A stretch of DNA of 64,000 nucleotides from Salirhabdus euzebyi (GCF_014207435.1 NZ_JACHGH010000015.1:1-64000), one strand, 5' to 3'; shown: positions 17,345-26,437, numbered from the stretch's first letter. Notes: generated by a model not told the origin, from the letters alone. Program-made: numbers and translations.

Positions 17345-18429
17345 AAGGTATTTTATATGCTCAACTCAAACTTTTAATTAGAAACCCAGCAACATTTTTA
17401 ATCATGACAGGTATTTGTATTTTATTTGCCTTTTTTATAGGTAGTAGTAGTGGTACGTATCAGTCTTACATTCCTATTTATAGTGAAATGGAAGAAAAGG
17501 AAACCGAGCAGGTGTTAAGCCATTTGCAGCAGTATGGGGCACAGAATTATGAGCTTGTGGAAAAAGAGGTGCTAGAAAAGGAGGTTCGGGAAGGATCAGC
17601 AGAGGCGGGGCTATTTTTATTTGACGATCATTATGAAATAGTGATTGCTTCTAAGACAGGGACTTTCACCTTACTAGAACAAAATATTCAAAAGGCTTAC
17701 GGTCATTATCTGCAAGAAAAGCAACTAAAGCAAGCGGATAATGTGAATGGGGCTCAACTAATTAAACAACTTAATGAACCAATGTTTACCGTAGAGACGA
17801 AGACGTTTTTCGGAGAGGACTCCTTTATTTATGACAGTAAATTACAGGCGATATTTGGTTTTGCAGTCTTCTTCGTTATTTATACGATTGCATTCAACGT
17901 CATTCATATTTTAGTAGCGAAGCAAGAAGGAATATGGGATCGTATAATCTTATCCCCTTCAAGGAAATGGGAAATGTACGTAGGAATATTATGCTATGCT
18001 TTCTTTTTAGGGTATATCCAAGTGGTTATCGTCTTTAGTTTCTTCCGATATGCTTTAGGAGTTAATTTTTATGATGGGTTCGGAAATGCGCTATTAGTAC
18101 TTATTCCATATGTGCTGGCGATTGTTTCCTTATCTGTTCTAATAGCGGGAATATCTAAAACTACCCAAACCTTTAATGCAATCATTCCAATTGTATCGGT
18201 TAGTTTTGCGATGATTGGTGGGTCATATTGGCCAATTGAAATCGTAACGAGTAAATTTATGCTCGCCCTTTCTAAAATAGATCCGGTCACGTATGTGATG
18301 GATGCTTTAAAAGCAGTAACCATTTATGGGGAACCAATTTCAGGTGCACTTTTTCCTATTAGTATATTAGTACTAATGAGCGTTGTGATGATGGGTGTTG
18401 GTATTAACTTAATGGAACGAAGAAGCTAG
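17341..18429 (+). CDS. ABC-2 type exporter permease (LnrN-like)
   Basis: This 362-residue permease has the same plan as its neighbour: a helix at about 12-32, an extracytoplasmic domain, then five helices from about 178 onward. The C-terminal segment IGGSYWPIEIV matches IGGSFYPVG-type motifs of ABC-2 proteins. I placed the start at ATG 17341, where GGGGGAAGGAAGC precedes it. An in-frame ATG at 17311 lies deep inside the previous gene. It is the last gene of the operon and a clear terminator follows. Confidence 0.85.
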   Translation: MKGILYAQLKLLIRNPATFLIMTGICILFAFFIGSSSGTYQSYIPIYSEMEEKETEQVLSHLQQYGAQNYELVEKEVLEKEVREGSAEAGLFLFDDHYEIVIASKTGTFTLLEQNIQKAYGHYLQEKQLKQADNVNGAQLIKQLNEPMFTVETKTFFGEDSFIYDSKLQAIFGFAVFFVIYTIAFNVIHILVAKQEGIWDRIILSPSRKWEMYVGILCYAFFLGYIQVVIVFSFFRYALGVNFYDGFGNALLVLIPYVLAIVSLSVLIAGISKTTQTFNAIIPIVSVSFAMIGGSYWPIEIVTSKFMLALSKIDPVTYVMDALKAVTIYGEPISGALFPISILVLMSVVMMGVGINLMERRS

Positions 18430-18477
18430 TAAAGTTGGGGATGTTGAGGTTCTGATGATCCCGAATAAAATAGGAAA

Positions 18478-18517
18478 GAATCCTCGTTATCAACATGGAT
18501 AACGGGGATTTTTTTTG
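18478..18517 (+). terminator. Terminator of the LnrLMN-like operon
   Basis: AATCCTCGTTATC pairs with GATAACGGGGATT around a six-base loop and is followed by eight T residues. Confidence 0.9.
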
Positions 18518-18604
18518 AAAAACTACTATTCTAGTTGGAATGTTCTATTTTTTAAGATATGATTATAGTAATATTGGTAATTTTTAGGTGTAAGGGGAGA
18601 AAAT

Positions 18605-18901
18605 ATGTATAGAACGTTGTGGGAATATAAACAATATCAATTGGCTAATCTTAAAGTATTTGAAGCTGACATGACGGAATTATATACAATGGGGAATGCT
18701 TATCCAACCGAAATATACGGGACGAATGAAGGGTATAATGTATTTGTTTTTCTAAATGGTCTCGAGAAAGAAGAGGTAGTTTTTGCCCAGTCGTATTCAA
18801 AAGCAAAAGCAATGGATATTGCCAAAAAGGAATTAAGAGAGTTTGCAATAGAAAAGTTCCGTCATAAAATAAAAAATCCGCAATTTGCATACGGATTTTA
18901 A
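18605..18901 (+). CDS. Small conserved-looking protein of unknown function
   Basis: I do not recognise this 98-residue protein. It has a good ribosome site (AAGGGGAGAAAAT before ATG), no signal peptide and no membrane segment. It is mixed alpha/beta, with a short internal block (YNVFVFLNGLEKEEVVFAQS) followed by a basic helix. The compact size and the strand-helix pattern suggest a cytosolic fold. It stands alone after the exporter terminator and converges with the lipoprotein gene; only 19 bases separate the two stop codons. Confidence 0.7.
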   Translation: MYRTLWEYKQYQLANLKVFEADMTELYTMGNAYPTEIYGTNEGYNVFVFLNGLEKEEVVFAQSYSKAKAMDIAKKELREFAIEKFRHKIKNPQFAYGF

Positions 18902-18920
18902 AGATATTTTTTTATGTATT

Positions 18921-19301
18921 CTAATTCCAAAGTGAATGGATCGCTTTAACATTTTCCTCATTCAGGTCATATCCAATAGTTGATTTTTTAGGATCCATTA
19001 CCATACCTGCCGTACTACTTAGCCACATGTAAAGTGGTTTATGATCATTATTTTTAAAGGTAAAAGTAACTTCATAATCCTGTTGTTGTATATCAATAAC
19101 GCCATCAATTTTTTTCACTTCGGTAAAAGCATTTTTAAATACTTCAATATCCTTTTCATTTGTTATATAGTAAGTTGCTCCGTTTTCCGTATTGGTTAGA
19201 ACGATTTCTTTAATTGGTTTATTAGGTAAAAGGTTAGAATTGGTACATGCAGCCAAAAGCAAGATTGATAAGCTACTCAAACAAATTAGTACTTTCCTCA
19301 T
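18921..19301 (-). CDS. Small lipoprotein of unknown function
   Basis: The 126-residue product has a type II signal peptide: a basic start, a hydrophobic core and the lipobox LLAAC with the modified Cys at residue 19. The mature part is about 107 residues of mixed strands and helices, with ATYYITNEKDIEVFKNAF early and YDLNEENVKAIHSLW at the end. It should be anchored to the outer face of the membrane. The family is not recognised. A GGGGAAATGGG site precedes the ATG. Confidence 0.75.
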   Translation of the reverse strand: MRKVLICLSSLSILLLAACTNSNLLPNKPIKEIVLTNTENGATYYITNEKDIEVFKNAFTEVKKIDGVIDIQQQDYEVTFTFKNNDHKPLYMWLSSTAGMVMDPKKSTIGYDLNEENVKAIHSLWN

Positions 19302-19423
19302 CCCATTTCCCCTTTCCTTATAATAGACGATTACATATAGGGAAATGTTTCAGAAAATTTCAAAGAATTGGCAAAAAAATAGTAAATGAATGTCATGATG
19401 CATAGGTCCTTGATTTAAATCAT

Positions 19424-19451
19424 TTGTTACATCGTTATTTAACGTTATGAT
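19424..19451 (+). promoter_or_regulatory. Predicted promoter of the oxidoreductase pair
   Basis: TTGTTA (19424-19429) and TATGAT (19446-19451) are 16 bp apart, about 30 bp before the start codon. The -35 match is moderate. Confidence 0.45.
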
Positions 19452-19483
19452 AGTGGTACAGGTAAACAAAGGAGGAAAACCAA

Positions 19484-20464
19484 ATGACTAAAATTCGTTG
19501 GGGGATTTTAAGTACAGCTAATATCGCACAAAAGGCATTAATTCCGGCTATTGGACGAGCAGAAAATGCAGAAGTCGTTGCTATTGGAAGTGGAAATCCT
19601 AATGTAAAGGAAGTTGCTGAAAAATTTAATATTCCTACTGTTTATAACAGCTATGATGCACTATTAGATGATCCAAATCTTGATGCTGTTTATATACCGT
19701 TACCAAATCATTTACATAAGGAATGGGTAATGAAAGCGGCGCAAAAAGGTAAGCATGTTTTATCTGAAAAACCTGCAGCATTAAATGCCGAAGAAACCAA
19801 AGAATTAGTGGAAGCGTGCAAAAAGCATGGCATGAAATACATGGAAGCGTTTATGTATCAATTTCATGGTCAACACAAGCGTGTAAAAGAAATCATTGCG
19901 TCTGGTGAAATTGGTGACGTTCAACTAATGAAATCTAGCTTTTCCTTTTTCATGGCTAACCCTGAAGGTAACATTCGTATGGATCCCAAGATGGGTGGGG
20001 GAAGCATTTACGATATAGGCTGTTATTGTATTCATTCCATCCGACACATTTTAGATGATGAACCAGAAGAGATATATGTGGAAGCGGATATGCATCCAGA
20101 ATATAACATCGATAATTCTGCTTATGGCATTTTCAAAATGAAGAGCGGTGTTCGAGCCATGTTTGATTGCAGCTTTACTATGCCTTTCCGTACAGCTTAT
20201 GAGGTTATTGGTTCGGAAGGTGTTATTAAAGTTCCACGAGCTTTTCGTCCGGATAAAAATGATCATGAAGGCTTAATTGTTATAGAAAAAGAGGATAACG
20301 TCCGAGAAGAAATAGTTGTCACAGATCAGTATAAAACACAGGTTGAACATCTATCCAATGCTATTTTAGAAAATAAGGATCCGATTTATTCCGGAGAAGA
20401 TACGATAAAAAATATGAAAATCATCGATGCCTGTTATGAATCAATTAAACAAAATACAAAGTAA
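19484..20464 (+). CDS. Gfo/Idh/MocA-family oxidoreductase
   Basis: The 326-residue enzyme has the N-terminal Rossmann domain (WGILSTANIAQKALIPAI). It also has the Gfo/Idh catalytic signature SEKPAALNAEE, and GGGSIYDIGCYCIHSIR in the C-terminal alpha/beta domain. Family members use NAD(P) to oxidise or reduce sugars, inositols or related cyclic compounds. The strong site AAAGGAGGAAAACCAA precedes the ATG. An aldo-keto reductase gene follows after 21 bases, so the two probably act on one polyol or sugar pathway. The substrate is not evident. Confidence 0.88.
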   Translation: MTKIRWGILSTANIAQKALIPAIGRAENAEVVAIGSGNPNVKEVAEKFNIPTVYNSYDALLDDPNLDAVYIPLPNHLHKEWVMKAAQKGKHVLSEKPAALNAEETKELVEACKKHGMKYMEAFMYQFHGQHKRVKEIIASGEIGDVQLMKSSFSFFMANPEGNIRMDPKMGGGSIYDIGCYCIHSIRHILDDEPEEIYVEADMHPEYNIDNSAYGIFKMKSGVRAMFDCSFTMPFRTAYEVIGSEGVIKVPRAFRPDKNDHEGLIVIEKEDNVREEIVVTDQYKTQVEHLSNAILENKDPIYSGEDTIKNMKIIDACYESIKQNTK

Positions 20465-20485
20465 TTTTCGGAGGGATAGTTAACT

Positions 20486-21463
20486 ATGAAATATCGTAAG
20501 CTTGGAGATTTAGAAGTAAGTGAATTAAGCTTTGGAACGTGGGCGATAGGTGGTTCCTGGGGGAAAACGTCAGATGAAGAAGCTTTACGTGGGCTACAAG
20601 TTGCGATGGATGCGGGAGTTAACTTTTTTGATACAGCAGATGTCTATGGAGATGGGCATAGTGAAGAACTTTTAGCACAAGCAACAAAAGGGATAGAAGA
20701 CGACATTTATATTGCTTCTAAGTTTTGTCGAGCGGGAGATATTTATGATCCAGAAACATACTCGGAAAAATCAGTCCGAAGCTATTTAGAAAATACATTA
20801 ACGAGATTAAATCGCGAACGTCTAGACCTATATCAAATACATTGTCCCCCATTAGAAATTTTAAAGGATGGAAGTGTGTTTACAGTCTTAGATAAGCTAC
20901 AGCAAGAAGGGAAAATTAGGCAGTACGGTGTGAGTGTGGAAACAGTGGAAGAAGGGATGCTTTGCTTAGAAAATCCAAACGTAAGGGCCTTACAAGTTAT
21001 CTTTAACATTTTCCGCCAGAAGCCATTAAAAAGATTGTTACCGGAAGCAAAGGAAAAAGGTGTTGGCATTTTAGCGCGTGTCCCGTTAGCAAGTGGACTG
21101 TTAACAGGTAAGTTCCAAAAGGATGCGAGCTTTGAAGCGGATGATCATCGAAACTTCAATCGAAATGGAGAACAGTTCAATGTCGGAGAAACATTTGCGG
21201 GGTTAGAATTCCATAAAGGGGTCGAACTTGCCTCTGATCTTAATTGGATTGCAGAAGGTCGTGGGAACATGACGAGAGCTGCTTTACGTTGGATTCTAGA
21301 CCAAGAAGAAATTTCATCCGTTATCCCAGGATTTAAAAATGTAAAGCAAGTAGAGGACAGCTTACAAGCTTTAACGGTTCCTTCTTTCCATGAAGAGGAG
21401 CTGGCAAAGCTTAGAAGTTTTTATAAACAAAATGTACATCAACATATACGTGGAGCGTACTAG
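20486..21463 (+). CDS. Aldo/keto reductase
   Basis: This 325-residue cytosolic enzyme has the AKR catalytic tetrad: Asp and Tyr in FFDTADVYGDGHSEE, Lys in YIASKF and His in LYQIHCPP. The C-terminal part has ALRWILDQEEISSVIPGFKN, the NADPH-binding end of the barrel. The length is typical for the AKR11/YhdN-like group. It lies 21 bases after the Gfo/Idh gene behind a GGAGGG site and ends at a good terminator. Confidence 0.9.
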   Translation: MKYRKLGDLEVSELSFGTWAIGGSWGKTSDEEALRGLQVAMDAGVNFFDTADVYGDGHSEELLAQATKGIEDDIYIASKFCRAGDIYDPETYSEKSVRSYLENTLTRLNRERLDLYQIHCPPLEILKDGSVFTVLDKLQQEGKIRQYGVSVETVEEGMLCLENPNVRALQVIFNIFRQKPLKRLLPEAKEKGVGILARVPLASGLLTGKFQKDASFEADDHRNFNRNGEQFNVGETFAGLEFHKGVELASDLNWIAEGRGNMTRAALRWILDQEEISSVIPGFKNVKQVEDSLQALTVPSFHEEELAKLRSFYKQNVHQHIRGAY

Positions 21464-21469
21464 ATGAGT

Positions 21470-21505
21470 AAATCCCAAGAGGCTAAGCCTTTTGGGATTT
21501 TTTTA
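21470..21505 (+). terminator. Terminator after the aldo/keto reductase
   Basis: AATCCCAAGAGGCT and AGCCTTTTGGGATT form a stem followed by seven T residues. A dispersed hairpin element begins immediately afterwards. Confidence 0.85.
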
Positions 21506-21600
21506 CTTTAAGAAAGTTTAACTTTGTTAAAGGATTAAAGTATAAGAAAAACTAAGGCTTTCGCCATTAGGACTTGGCGACAAGCCTTAGTTTTTCTAAT
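21506..21600. repeat. Dispersed hairpin element (family B, copy 1, 95 bp)
   Basis: This segment matches 29991-30082 over nearly its whole length, with one 3-bp indel and about ten substitutions. The first half reads CTTTAAGAAAGTTTAAC. The second half is a hairpin with AAAAACTAAGGCTT paired to AAGCCTTAGTTTTT around a loop that contains GGACTTGG. Because the stem ends in A and T runs, it can also act as a terminator in either direction. Confidence 0.9.
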
Positions 21601-21656
21601 CAAGATAAGTATAGATTCTCTCCCTTAAAGAATTATAAAAATACAATATTTTTTAA

Positions 21657-21685
21657 TTGCAATCCACAAAAAATGGTGGTATTTT
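21657..21685 (+). promoter_or_regulatory. Predicted promoter of the MarR-MMPL operon
   Basis: TTGCAA (21657-21662) and TATTTT (21680-21685) are separated by 17 bp, with a TGG extension before the -10. A perfect inverted repeat begins four bases after the -10, covering the expected start of transcription. Confidence 0.55.
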
Positions 21686-21688
21686 TAA

Positions 21689-21709
21689 ATAGTTCTATTG
21701 TAGAACTAT
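21689..21709. promoter_or_regulatory. MarR operator (perfect 9-3-9 inverted repeat)
   Basis: ATAGTTCTA and TAGAACTAT are exact reverse complements separated by TTG. The site lies between the -10 element and the ribosome site of a marR gene, just where an autorepressor would block transcription. MarR proteins bind such dyads of 16-21 bp as dimers. Confidence 0.75.
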
Positions 21710-21751
21710 TCACTAATGAAACTAGTTTTTATTTTTTAAAGAGGTGATGGA

Positions 21752-22195
21752 ATGGACCGTAAACTACTACATGAACTAATAGAAGACTATACATCCGCAA
21801 TGAATGAGGTCAATCGCAGAATTAGTGCCATTATGAATGATCGGGTTCATGAAGAACTAACGGGTGACCAGTTTCTAACGATGCGCTATATACAAAAAAA
21901 TGAACCGTGTACTAGCTCCGACATTGCGAATGAATTTGGCATTGTGAAAAGTGCTGTTACGGCTCAGGTTAATCGACTATACGAAAAAGGCTTAATTGAA
22001 AGAGACCGTGATAGTGATGACCGAAGAATTGTTTACTTGCGTTTAACTACAGAAGGTAAAACGTTGATGAAAGAAGGCACAGATAAATTATATGAAGTGT
22101 TAGGCGAAATATTATCTAATTTTGATAAAGAAGAAATGACCTTTTTTATTTGGCAACTCCAGAAATTAGCTCGCATTTTAAAGGAAAATGGATAG
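21752..22195 (+). CDS. MarR-family transcriptional regulator
   Basis: The 147-residue protein is a winged-helix MarR dimer. The recognition helix lies in SSDIANEFGIVKSAVTAQVN and the wing in LIERDRDSDDRRIVYLRLT, both classical. The start follows AGAGGTGATGGA. It is 16 bases upstream of an MMPL exporter gene and carries a perfect dyad in its own promoter. Repression of itself and the pump, relieved by a drug-like ligand, is the likely scheme. The arrangement is like B. subtilis ydgG-ydgH. Confidence 0.9.
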   Translation: MDRKLLHELIEDYTSAMNEVNRRISAIMNDRVHEELTGDQFLTMRYIQKNEPCTSSDIANEFGIVKSAVTAQVNRLYEKGLIERDRDSDDRRIVYLRLTTEGKTLMKEGTDKLYEVLGEILSNFDKEEMTFFIWQLQKLARILKENG

Positions 22196-22211
22196 GAAGG
22201 GGTAACTATCA

Positions 22212-25200
22212 ATGCGTAAGGTTATTCAATTTCGTTGGTTGATTTTTGTGTTGTGGATAGCAGCTGCAGTCTCTTTGCTTTTATTTTCCCCGAATCTTCA
22301 AGAACTAGTAAGAGAAAAAGGCCAAATCACAATCCCGGAAAGCTACTCTTCTGTCATTGCGGGTAATTTAATCGATGAAATGTCATCAGAAACCGCAGAG
22401 GACTCCATAAGTGGTGTTATTGTTTTTCGTGATAACCATGGCATTAGTGATGATGGAAAAGCAGAAATACAAGCTGCTATTAAACTGTTAAAGGAAAAAG
22501 AAATCGAATTAGGAATTTCAAATATATTAGATTTCTCTGAAGATGAGCGAATAGCAGAACAAGTCATTTCAGAGGATAACACAACTATTTTAGTTCCGAT
22601 GAATGTCTCGTTCCAAGATCAAGAAATTGAGGAGTCAAGAGAAAAAATCTATGATGCTATTAGTCATGTAAAAGTCGAACACCTTTTAACAGGCGAAGAG
22701 TATATTCAACAAGATATTATTATTAACTCAGAAGAAGGGTTAAAAAAGACGGAATACATTACGGTTGGATTCATTTTACTTATTTTATTTTTAGTTTTCC
22801 GTTCCTTAGTGGCCCCATTTATTCCGCTTATTACAGTGGGGATTAGTTATTTAGCTGCACAAGGAATCGTATCGATTTTGGCGGATACCGTTAATTTTCC
22901 GCTATCCACGTTTACCCAAATTTTTATGGTAGCTGTTATGTTTGGGATTGGTACTGATTATTGCATTTTACTTATTAGTAGATTTAAAGAAGAACTAGCC
23001 AATCATGATTCTACGAAAGAAGCAGTTATTGCCACGTACAAATCAGGTGGGAAAACGATATTTTTTGCCGGTTTAGCGGTGTTGATTGGATTTTCGACGA
23101 TTGGATTATCTACATTTTCTCTTTATCAATCAGCAGTTGCTGTAGCGGTTGGGGTAGCAGTTGTTTTACTTGCTTTACCTACTTTAGTTCCGTTCTTCCT
23201 CGTTTTGTTAGGCAAAAAAATGTTTTGGCCATTTGATAAAAATGTTGCTCATAAGCAGAGTAAGCTATGGGGAGCAGTTGGTAACTTCGCATGGACACGT
23301 CCAATCGTTGCATTGCTCATTGTTGTTGCTATTACAATCCCTGTACTACTAACTTACGATGGGGTGAAGTCATACAATTCATTAGAAGAAATAGGGGACG
23401 ATTACGGTTCCGTTAAAGGTTTTAATTGGATTGCTGATAGTTTTGGTCCGGGAGAAACAATGCCAGCAACAGTTGTTTTACAAACGGATGAGAAAATAGA
23501 CGATGCAGTAGAATTTCAAGATATTGAAACAATTTCTCACCGTCTTGCTCAAATTGAAGGAGTAAAAGCGGTAAGAAGTGCGACAAGACCGACAGGCGAA
23601 ATTTTGGAGAACTTTAAAATAACGAATCAAACAGATCAATTGGGTGAGGGGATTGGGCAAAGTGTGTCCGGCATTGATCAAATCCAAACGGGTCTAGATG
23701 AAGCTGCTGAGCAAATCAGTAATAATCAGCCTCAATTAGAGGAAGCGGAAGAAGGGATCGAGCAGCTTTTAGGAGGAACTTTAGAGGCAAACAACGGTGT
23801 AGGTGAAATGATAACGGCACTAACCCAGATCCGTGACGGAATTGTATCTGGCTCACAAGGTGCTGAGGAAATGAAAGAAAATCTCGTTCTCATTAGAGAC
23901 GGGGTCCAAGATGTGATTGATTTTAATCAGATGTTAGTAACTAATTTAGGCGAGGTGGAGCAAGGATTAAAACCACTCGTTCAGGCTTATCAAGGATACT
24001 TCGGTGCTATAAGTGGTGCATACAATATTTTAGCGAATAATGTACAGGAACACCCTGAACCGGAAAAAAATGAGCAATTACAAACAGCGATTGCTACACT
24101 CAGGTCTGTAGTAAATGGTACAGATGATAGTCCGAGTATGGAGTACATTAATACACAACTCACTACTATGAGTGAAGGATTAACAACTGCAATTCAACAA
24201 ATTAATGAACAAACAAAAGATAGCAATCCGGAGCAGCTTATAGAAGGCTTAAACGCATTAATAGGTGGTTTAGAAGAGCTTCAAATTGGCCTAGGTCAGG
24301 CAGCTAGTGGGCAAAATCAAGTGATAAATGGTGTCCCAGCGCTTCAAAGTGGATTAACACAAATTTATGGTGGTCAAGAAGAATTGCAAAATGCATTCGT
24401 CATGATGCAGGACCAAATGACACAGCTTTCTGATGGTTTAACGCAAAGCGCAGATGGCTTGGACCAAGTATCGGAAGGGTTATCTCAAGTGGAAAATTAC
24501 CTGGGAGAATTTTCGGCAGAAGGCTCTACTCCAATGGTAAGCATTCCGAAAGAAGCACTAGAAAACGAACAATTTATGGAAGGTATTAAACCTTATTTGT
24601 CAGAGGACAAAACGATTACGAAGTTTGAAGTTATTTTAGAAAATAGCCCTTATTCTACAGAAGCAAAGAATTTAATCGAGAAAATTTCCCAAACAGCAGA
24701 GGATGCTCGTGTAAATACTTCCTTTGAGAATGCGTCACAATCCATCGGAGGAATAAGCAGTACGAATAATGATTTACAAAATATGTCCGATGAGGATTAT
24801 TCAAGAACAGTTGTCTTGATGCTAGCAGGAATTTTTATCATTTTAGTTATCCTGCTAAAATCATTAATTATGCCAATCTATTTAATCGGTTCTCTCGTTT
24901 TAACTTATTTCACATCAATGGGCATTGCAGAACTAATTTTTGTTAATGGATTAGGGTTTGAAGGAATTAGCTGGGCAGTTCCATTCTTCGCCTTCGTTAT
25001 TTTAATGGCATTAGGAATTGACTATAGCATTTTCTTAATGGATCGATTCAATGAATACAAAGATATGAATGTGCGTGAAGCATTAATGACTTCGATGAAA
25101 AATATGGGAACCGTTATTATTTCAGCGGCAGTTATTTTAGGTGGAACCTTTGCAGCGATGCTTCCATCAGGAGTGCTATCATTACTACAAATAGCTACGA

Positions 25201-25310
25201 TCGTATTAGCTGGTCTTTTCCTTTATGCAATGGTGATGCTACCATTATTTATTCCTGTAATGGTGAAATTACTAGGGAAAGCAAACTGGTGGCCATTTAA
25301 TCGTTCCTAA
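22212..25310 (+). CDS. MMPL-family (RND-type) membrane exporter, YdgH-like
   Basis: This 1032-residue protein has two MMPL halves. The first has a helix at the N-terminus and five at about 178-335; the second has six from about 870 to 1020. The TM4-like motif GIGTDYCILLISRFKEE and its counterpart ALGIDYSIFLMDRFNEY carry the Asp-Tyr pairs of the proton relay. A third large extracytoplasmic region (about 480-770) is rich in Gly-Leu-Gln repeats such as GLTQSADGLDQVSEGLSQV, which should form a long helical hairpin. The likely role is proton-driven export of lipids or hydrophobic drugs, controlled by the adjacent MarR protein. Confidence 0.9.
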   Translation: MRKVIQFRWLIFVLWIAAAVSLLLFSPNLQELVREKGQITIPESYSSVIAGNLIDEMSSETAEDSISGVIVFRDNHGISDDGKAEIQAAIKLLKEKEIELGISNILDFSEDERIAEQVISEDNTTILVPMNVSFQDQEIEESREKIYDAISHVKVEHLLTGEEYIQQDIIINSEEGLKKTEYITVGFILLILFLVFRSLVAPFIPLITVGISYLAAQGIVSILADTVNFPLSTFTQIFMVAVMFGIGTDYCILLISRFKEELANHDSTKEAVIATYKSGGKTIFFAGLAVLIGFSTIGLSTFSLYQSAVAVAVGVAVVLLALPTLVPFFLVLLGKKMFWPFDKNVAHKQSKLWGAVGNFAWTRPIVALLIVVAITIPVLLTYDGVKSYNSLEEIGDDYGSVKGFNWIADSFGPGETMPATVVLQTDEKIDDAVEFQDIETISHRLAQIEGVKAVRSATRPTGEILENFKITNQTDQLGEGIGQSVSGIDQIQTGLDEAAEQISNNQPQLEEAEEGIEQLLGGTLEANNGVGEMITALTQIRDGIVSGSQGAEEMKENLVLIRDGVQDVIDFNQMLVTNLGEVEQGLKPLVQAYQGYFGAISGAYNILANNVQEHPEPEKNEQLQTAIATLRSVVNGTDDSPSMEYINTQLTTMSEGLTTAIQQINEQTKDSNPEQLIEGLNALIGGLEELQIGLGQAASGQNQVINGVPALQSGLTQIYGGQEELQNAFVMMQDQMTQLSDGLTQSADGLDQVSEGLSQVENYLGEFSAEGSTPMVSIPKEALENEQFMEGIKPYLSEDKTITKFEVILENSPYSTEAKNLIEKISQTAEDARVNTSFENASQSIGGISSTNNDLQNMSDEDYSRTVVLMLAGIFIILVILLKSLIMPIYLIGSLVLTYFTSMGIAELIFVNGLGFEGISWAVPFFAFVILMALGIDYSIFLMDRFNEYKDMNVREALMTSMKNMGTVIISAAVILGGTFAAMLPSGVLSLLQIATIVLAGLFLYAMVMLPLFIPVMVKLLGKANWWPFNRS

Positions 25311-25312
25311 TT

Positions 25313-25350
25313 TAAAACCCTTTTGAGTATCTTGCTCAAAAGGGTTTTTT
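25313..25350 (+). terminator. Terminator of the MarR-MMPL operon
   Basis: AAAACCCTTTTGAG pairs with CTCAAAAGGGTTTT around a short loop and runs into six T residues. Confidence 0.9.
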
Positions 25351-25389
25351 ACTGTTAAAAATAGTGATGCACGAAGGATAAGTTTACGT

Positions 25390-25482
25390 GAACAGTTGAT
25401 ATACTGTTATGAACTGCTGATACTTTGCTATGTACTTCTGATAAGTAATCGTCAAATCCTGATAAAGTTGCCTGAACTTAAG
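25390..25482. repeat. Short degenerate repeat with a period near 21 bp (family C)
   Basis: Four imperfect units begin at 25390, 25411, 25432 and 25451, with lengths 21, 21, 19 and 23. A partial fifth begins at 25474. Each carries a GAAC-like start and a central CTGATA or TTGATA. The stretch between the MMPL terminator and psuK otherwise holds nothing I recognise. Confidence 0.5.
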
Positions 25483-25558
25483 AAATATACAATAAACTCC
25501 AAATCAACAATCTTCTCACGAAAGCAATCCCTTATCTAAAAGAAAAAAGCCTATCCAA

Positions 25559-26437
25559 TTAACTAGATAGGCTAGGTCTACCGCCGTATTTTTGTACAGC
25601 TGTAGCGGCTATTTGATTGGCAAAAGTTGCTGAAGCAAAAATATCCTTTGTTTTTTCATATTTAGCGAGGAATGCGCCAATAAAGGAATCACCTGCACCT
25701 GTTGTATCTACTGCTTTCACTTTCGTAGCAGTAATATATTCCCCATTAGGAAGCAGACATCCTTTGTCTCCAAGCTTTAAAATAGGATTAGCACTCATTT
25801 TTTTTAAGGCAACCATTATCGCATCAGGGTCTTGTTCACCAGTGAGGAATACACCTTCCTCGTAGTTAGGAAATAGAAAATCTACGTCCTCCGCAAAAGT
25901 GATGATACGCTTTTTAAACTTTTCCAAGAAATAAGTGGAACTAGGGTCAAGAGCAACAGGCACGTGATGAGCTTTAGCAATTTCCTTTGCTTTTACCATA
26001 GCCTGATACGTGTTTTCCTGAAACAATGCGTATCCAGAAATGTAGAGACAACTACTCTGTTGAATCGTTTCTTCAGAAGCCTCCACTTGATCAGGTGATA
26101 AATGGATATTCGCTCCACGATCCGTATACATCGAGCGCTCACTTGTGGATTCATCGACCAAAATAATTATCTTACCAGTTTCCAGAACAGGGTCTCGTTC
26201 CACAGCAGTTGTAATGCCTAATTGTTTTGCTTCCTTTAATAAAAAGTCACCATATAAATCATTACCGACCCGCCCGACTAGGGTGCTGTTTGATTCGCAT
26301 TTTGCAATCCAGGCAGCGACATGATTAGCTTGCCCACCCGCATAAGTAGCAATGGACGATTCACTATCTGTTCCGAAGTGATTTCCCTTATGGCTAACAA
26401 TTAGATCTACAACTAAATCACCTATTGTGGTAATCAT
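25559..26437 (-). CDS. psuK: Pseudouridine kinase (PfkB family)
   Basis: The 292-residue PfkB-type kinase has the N-terminal motif GGQANHVAAWIAK and the C-terminal ATP/anion-hole signature DTTGAGDSFIGAFLA, whose Asp is the catalytic base. On its own it could be any ribokinase-like enzyme. Its start overlaps the stop of psuG by four bases, and this pairing identifies it as PsuK. It should phosphorylate pseudouridine to its 5'-phosphate, which PsuG then splits to uracil and ribose 5-phosphate. No dedicated transporter gene lies beside it. Confidence 0.85.
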   Translation of the reverse strand: MITTIGDLVVDLIVSHKGNHFGTDSESSIATYAGGQANHVAAWIAKCESNSTLVGRVGNDLYGDFLLKEAKQLGITTAVERDPVLETGKIIILVDESTSERSMYTDRGANIHLSPDQVEASEETIQQSSCLYISGYALFQENTYQAMVKAKEIAKAHHVPVALDPSSTYFLEKFKKRIITFAEDVDFLFPNYEEGVFLTGEQDPDAIMVALKKMSANPILKLGDKGCLLPNGEYITATKVKAVDTTGAGDSFIGAFLAKYEKTKDIFASATFANQIAATAVQKYGGRPSLSS

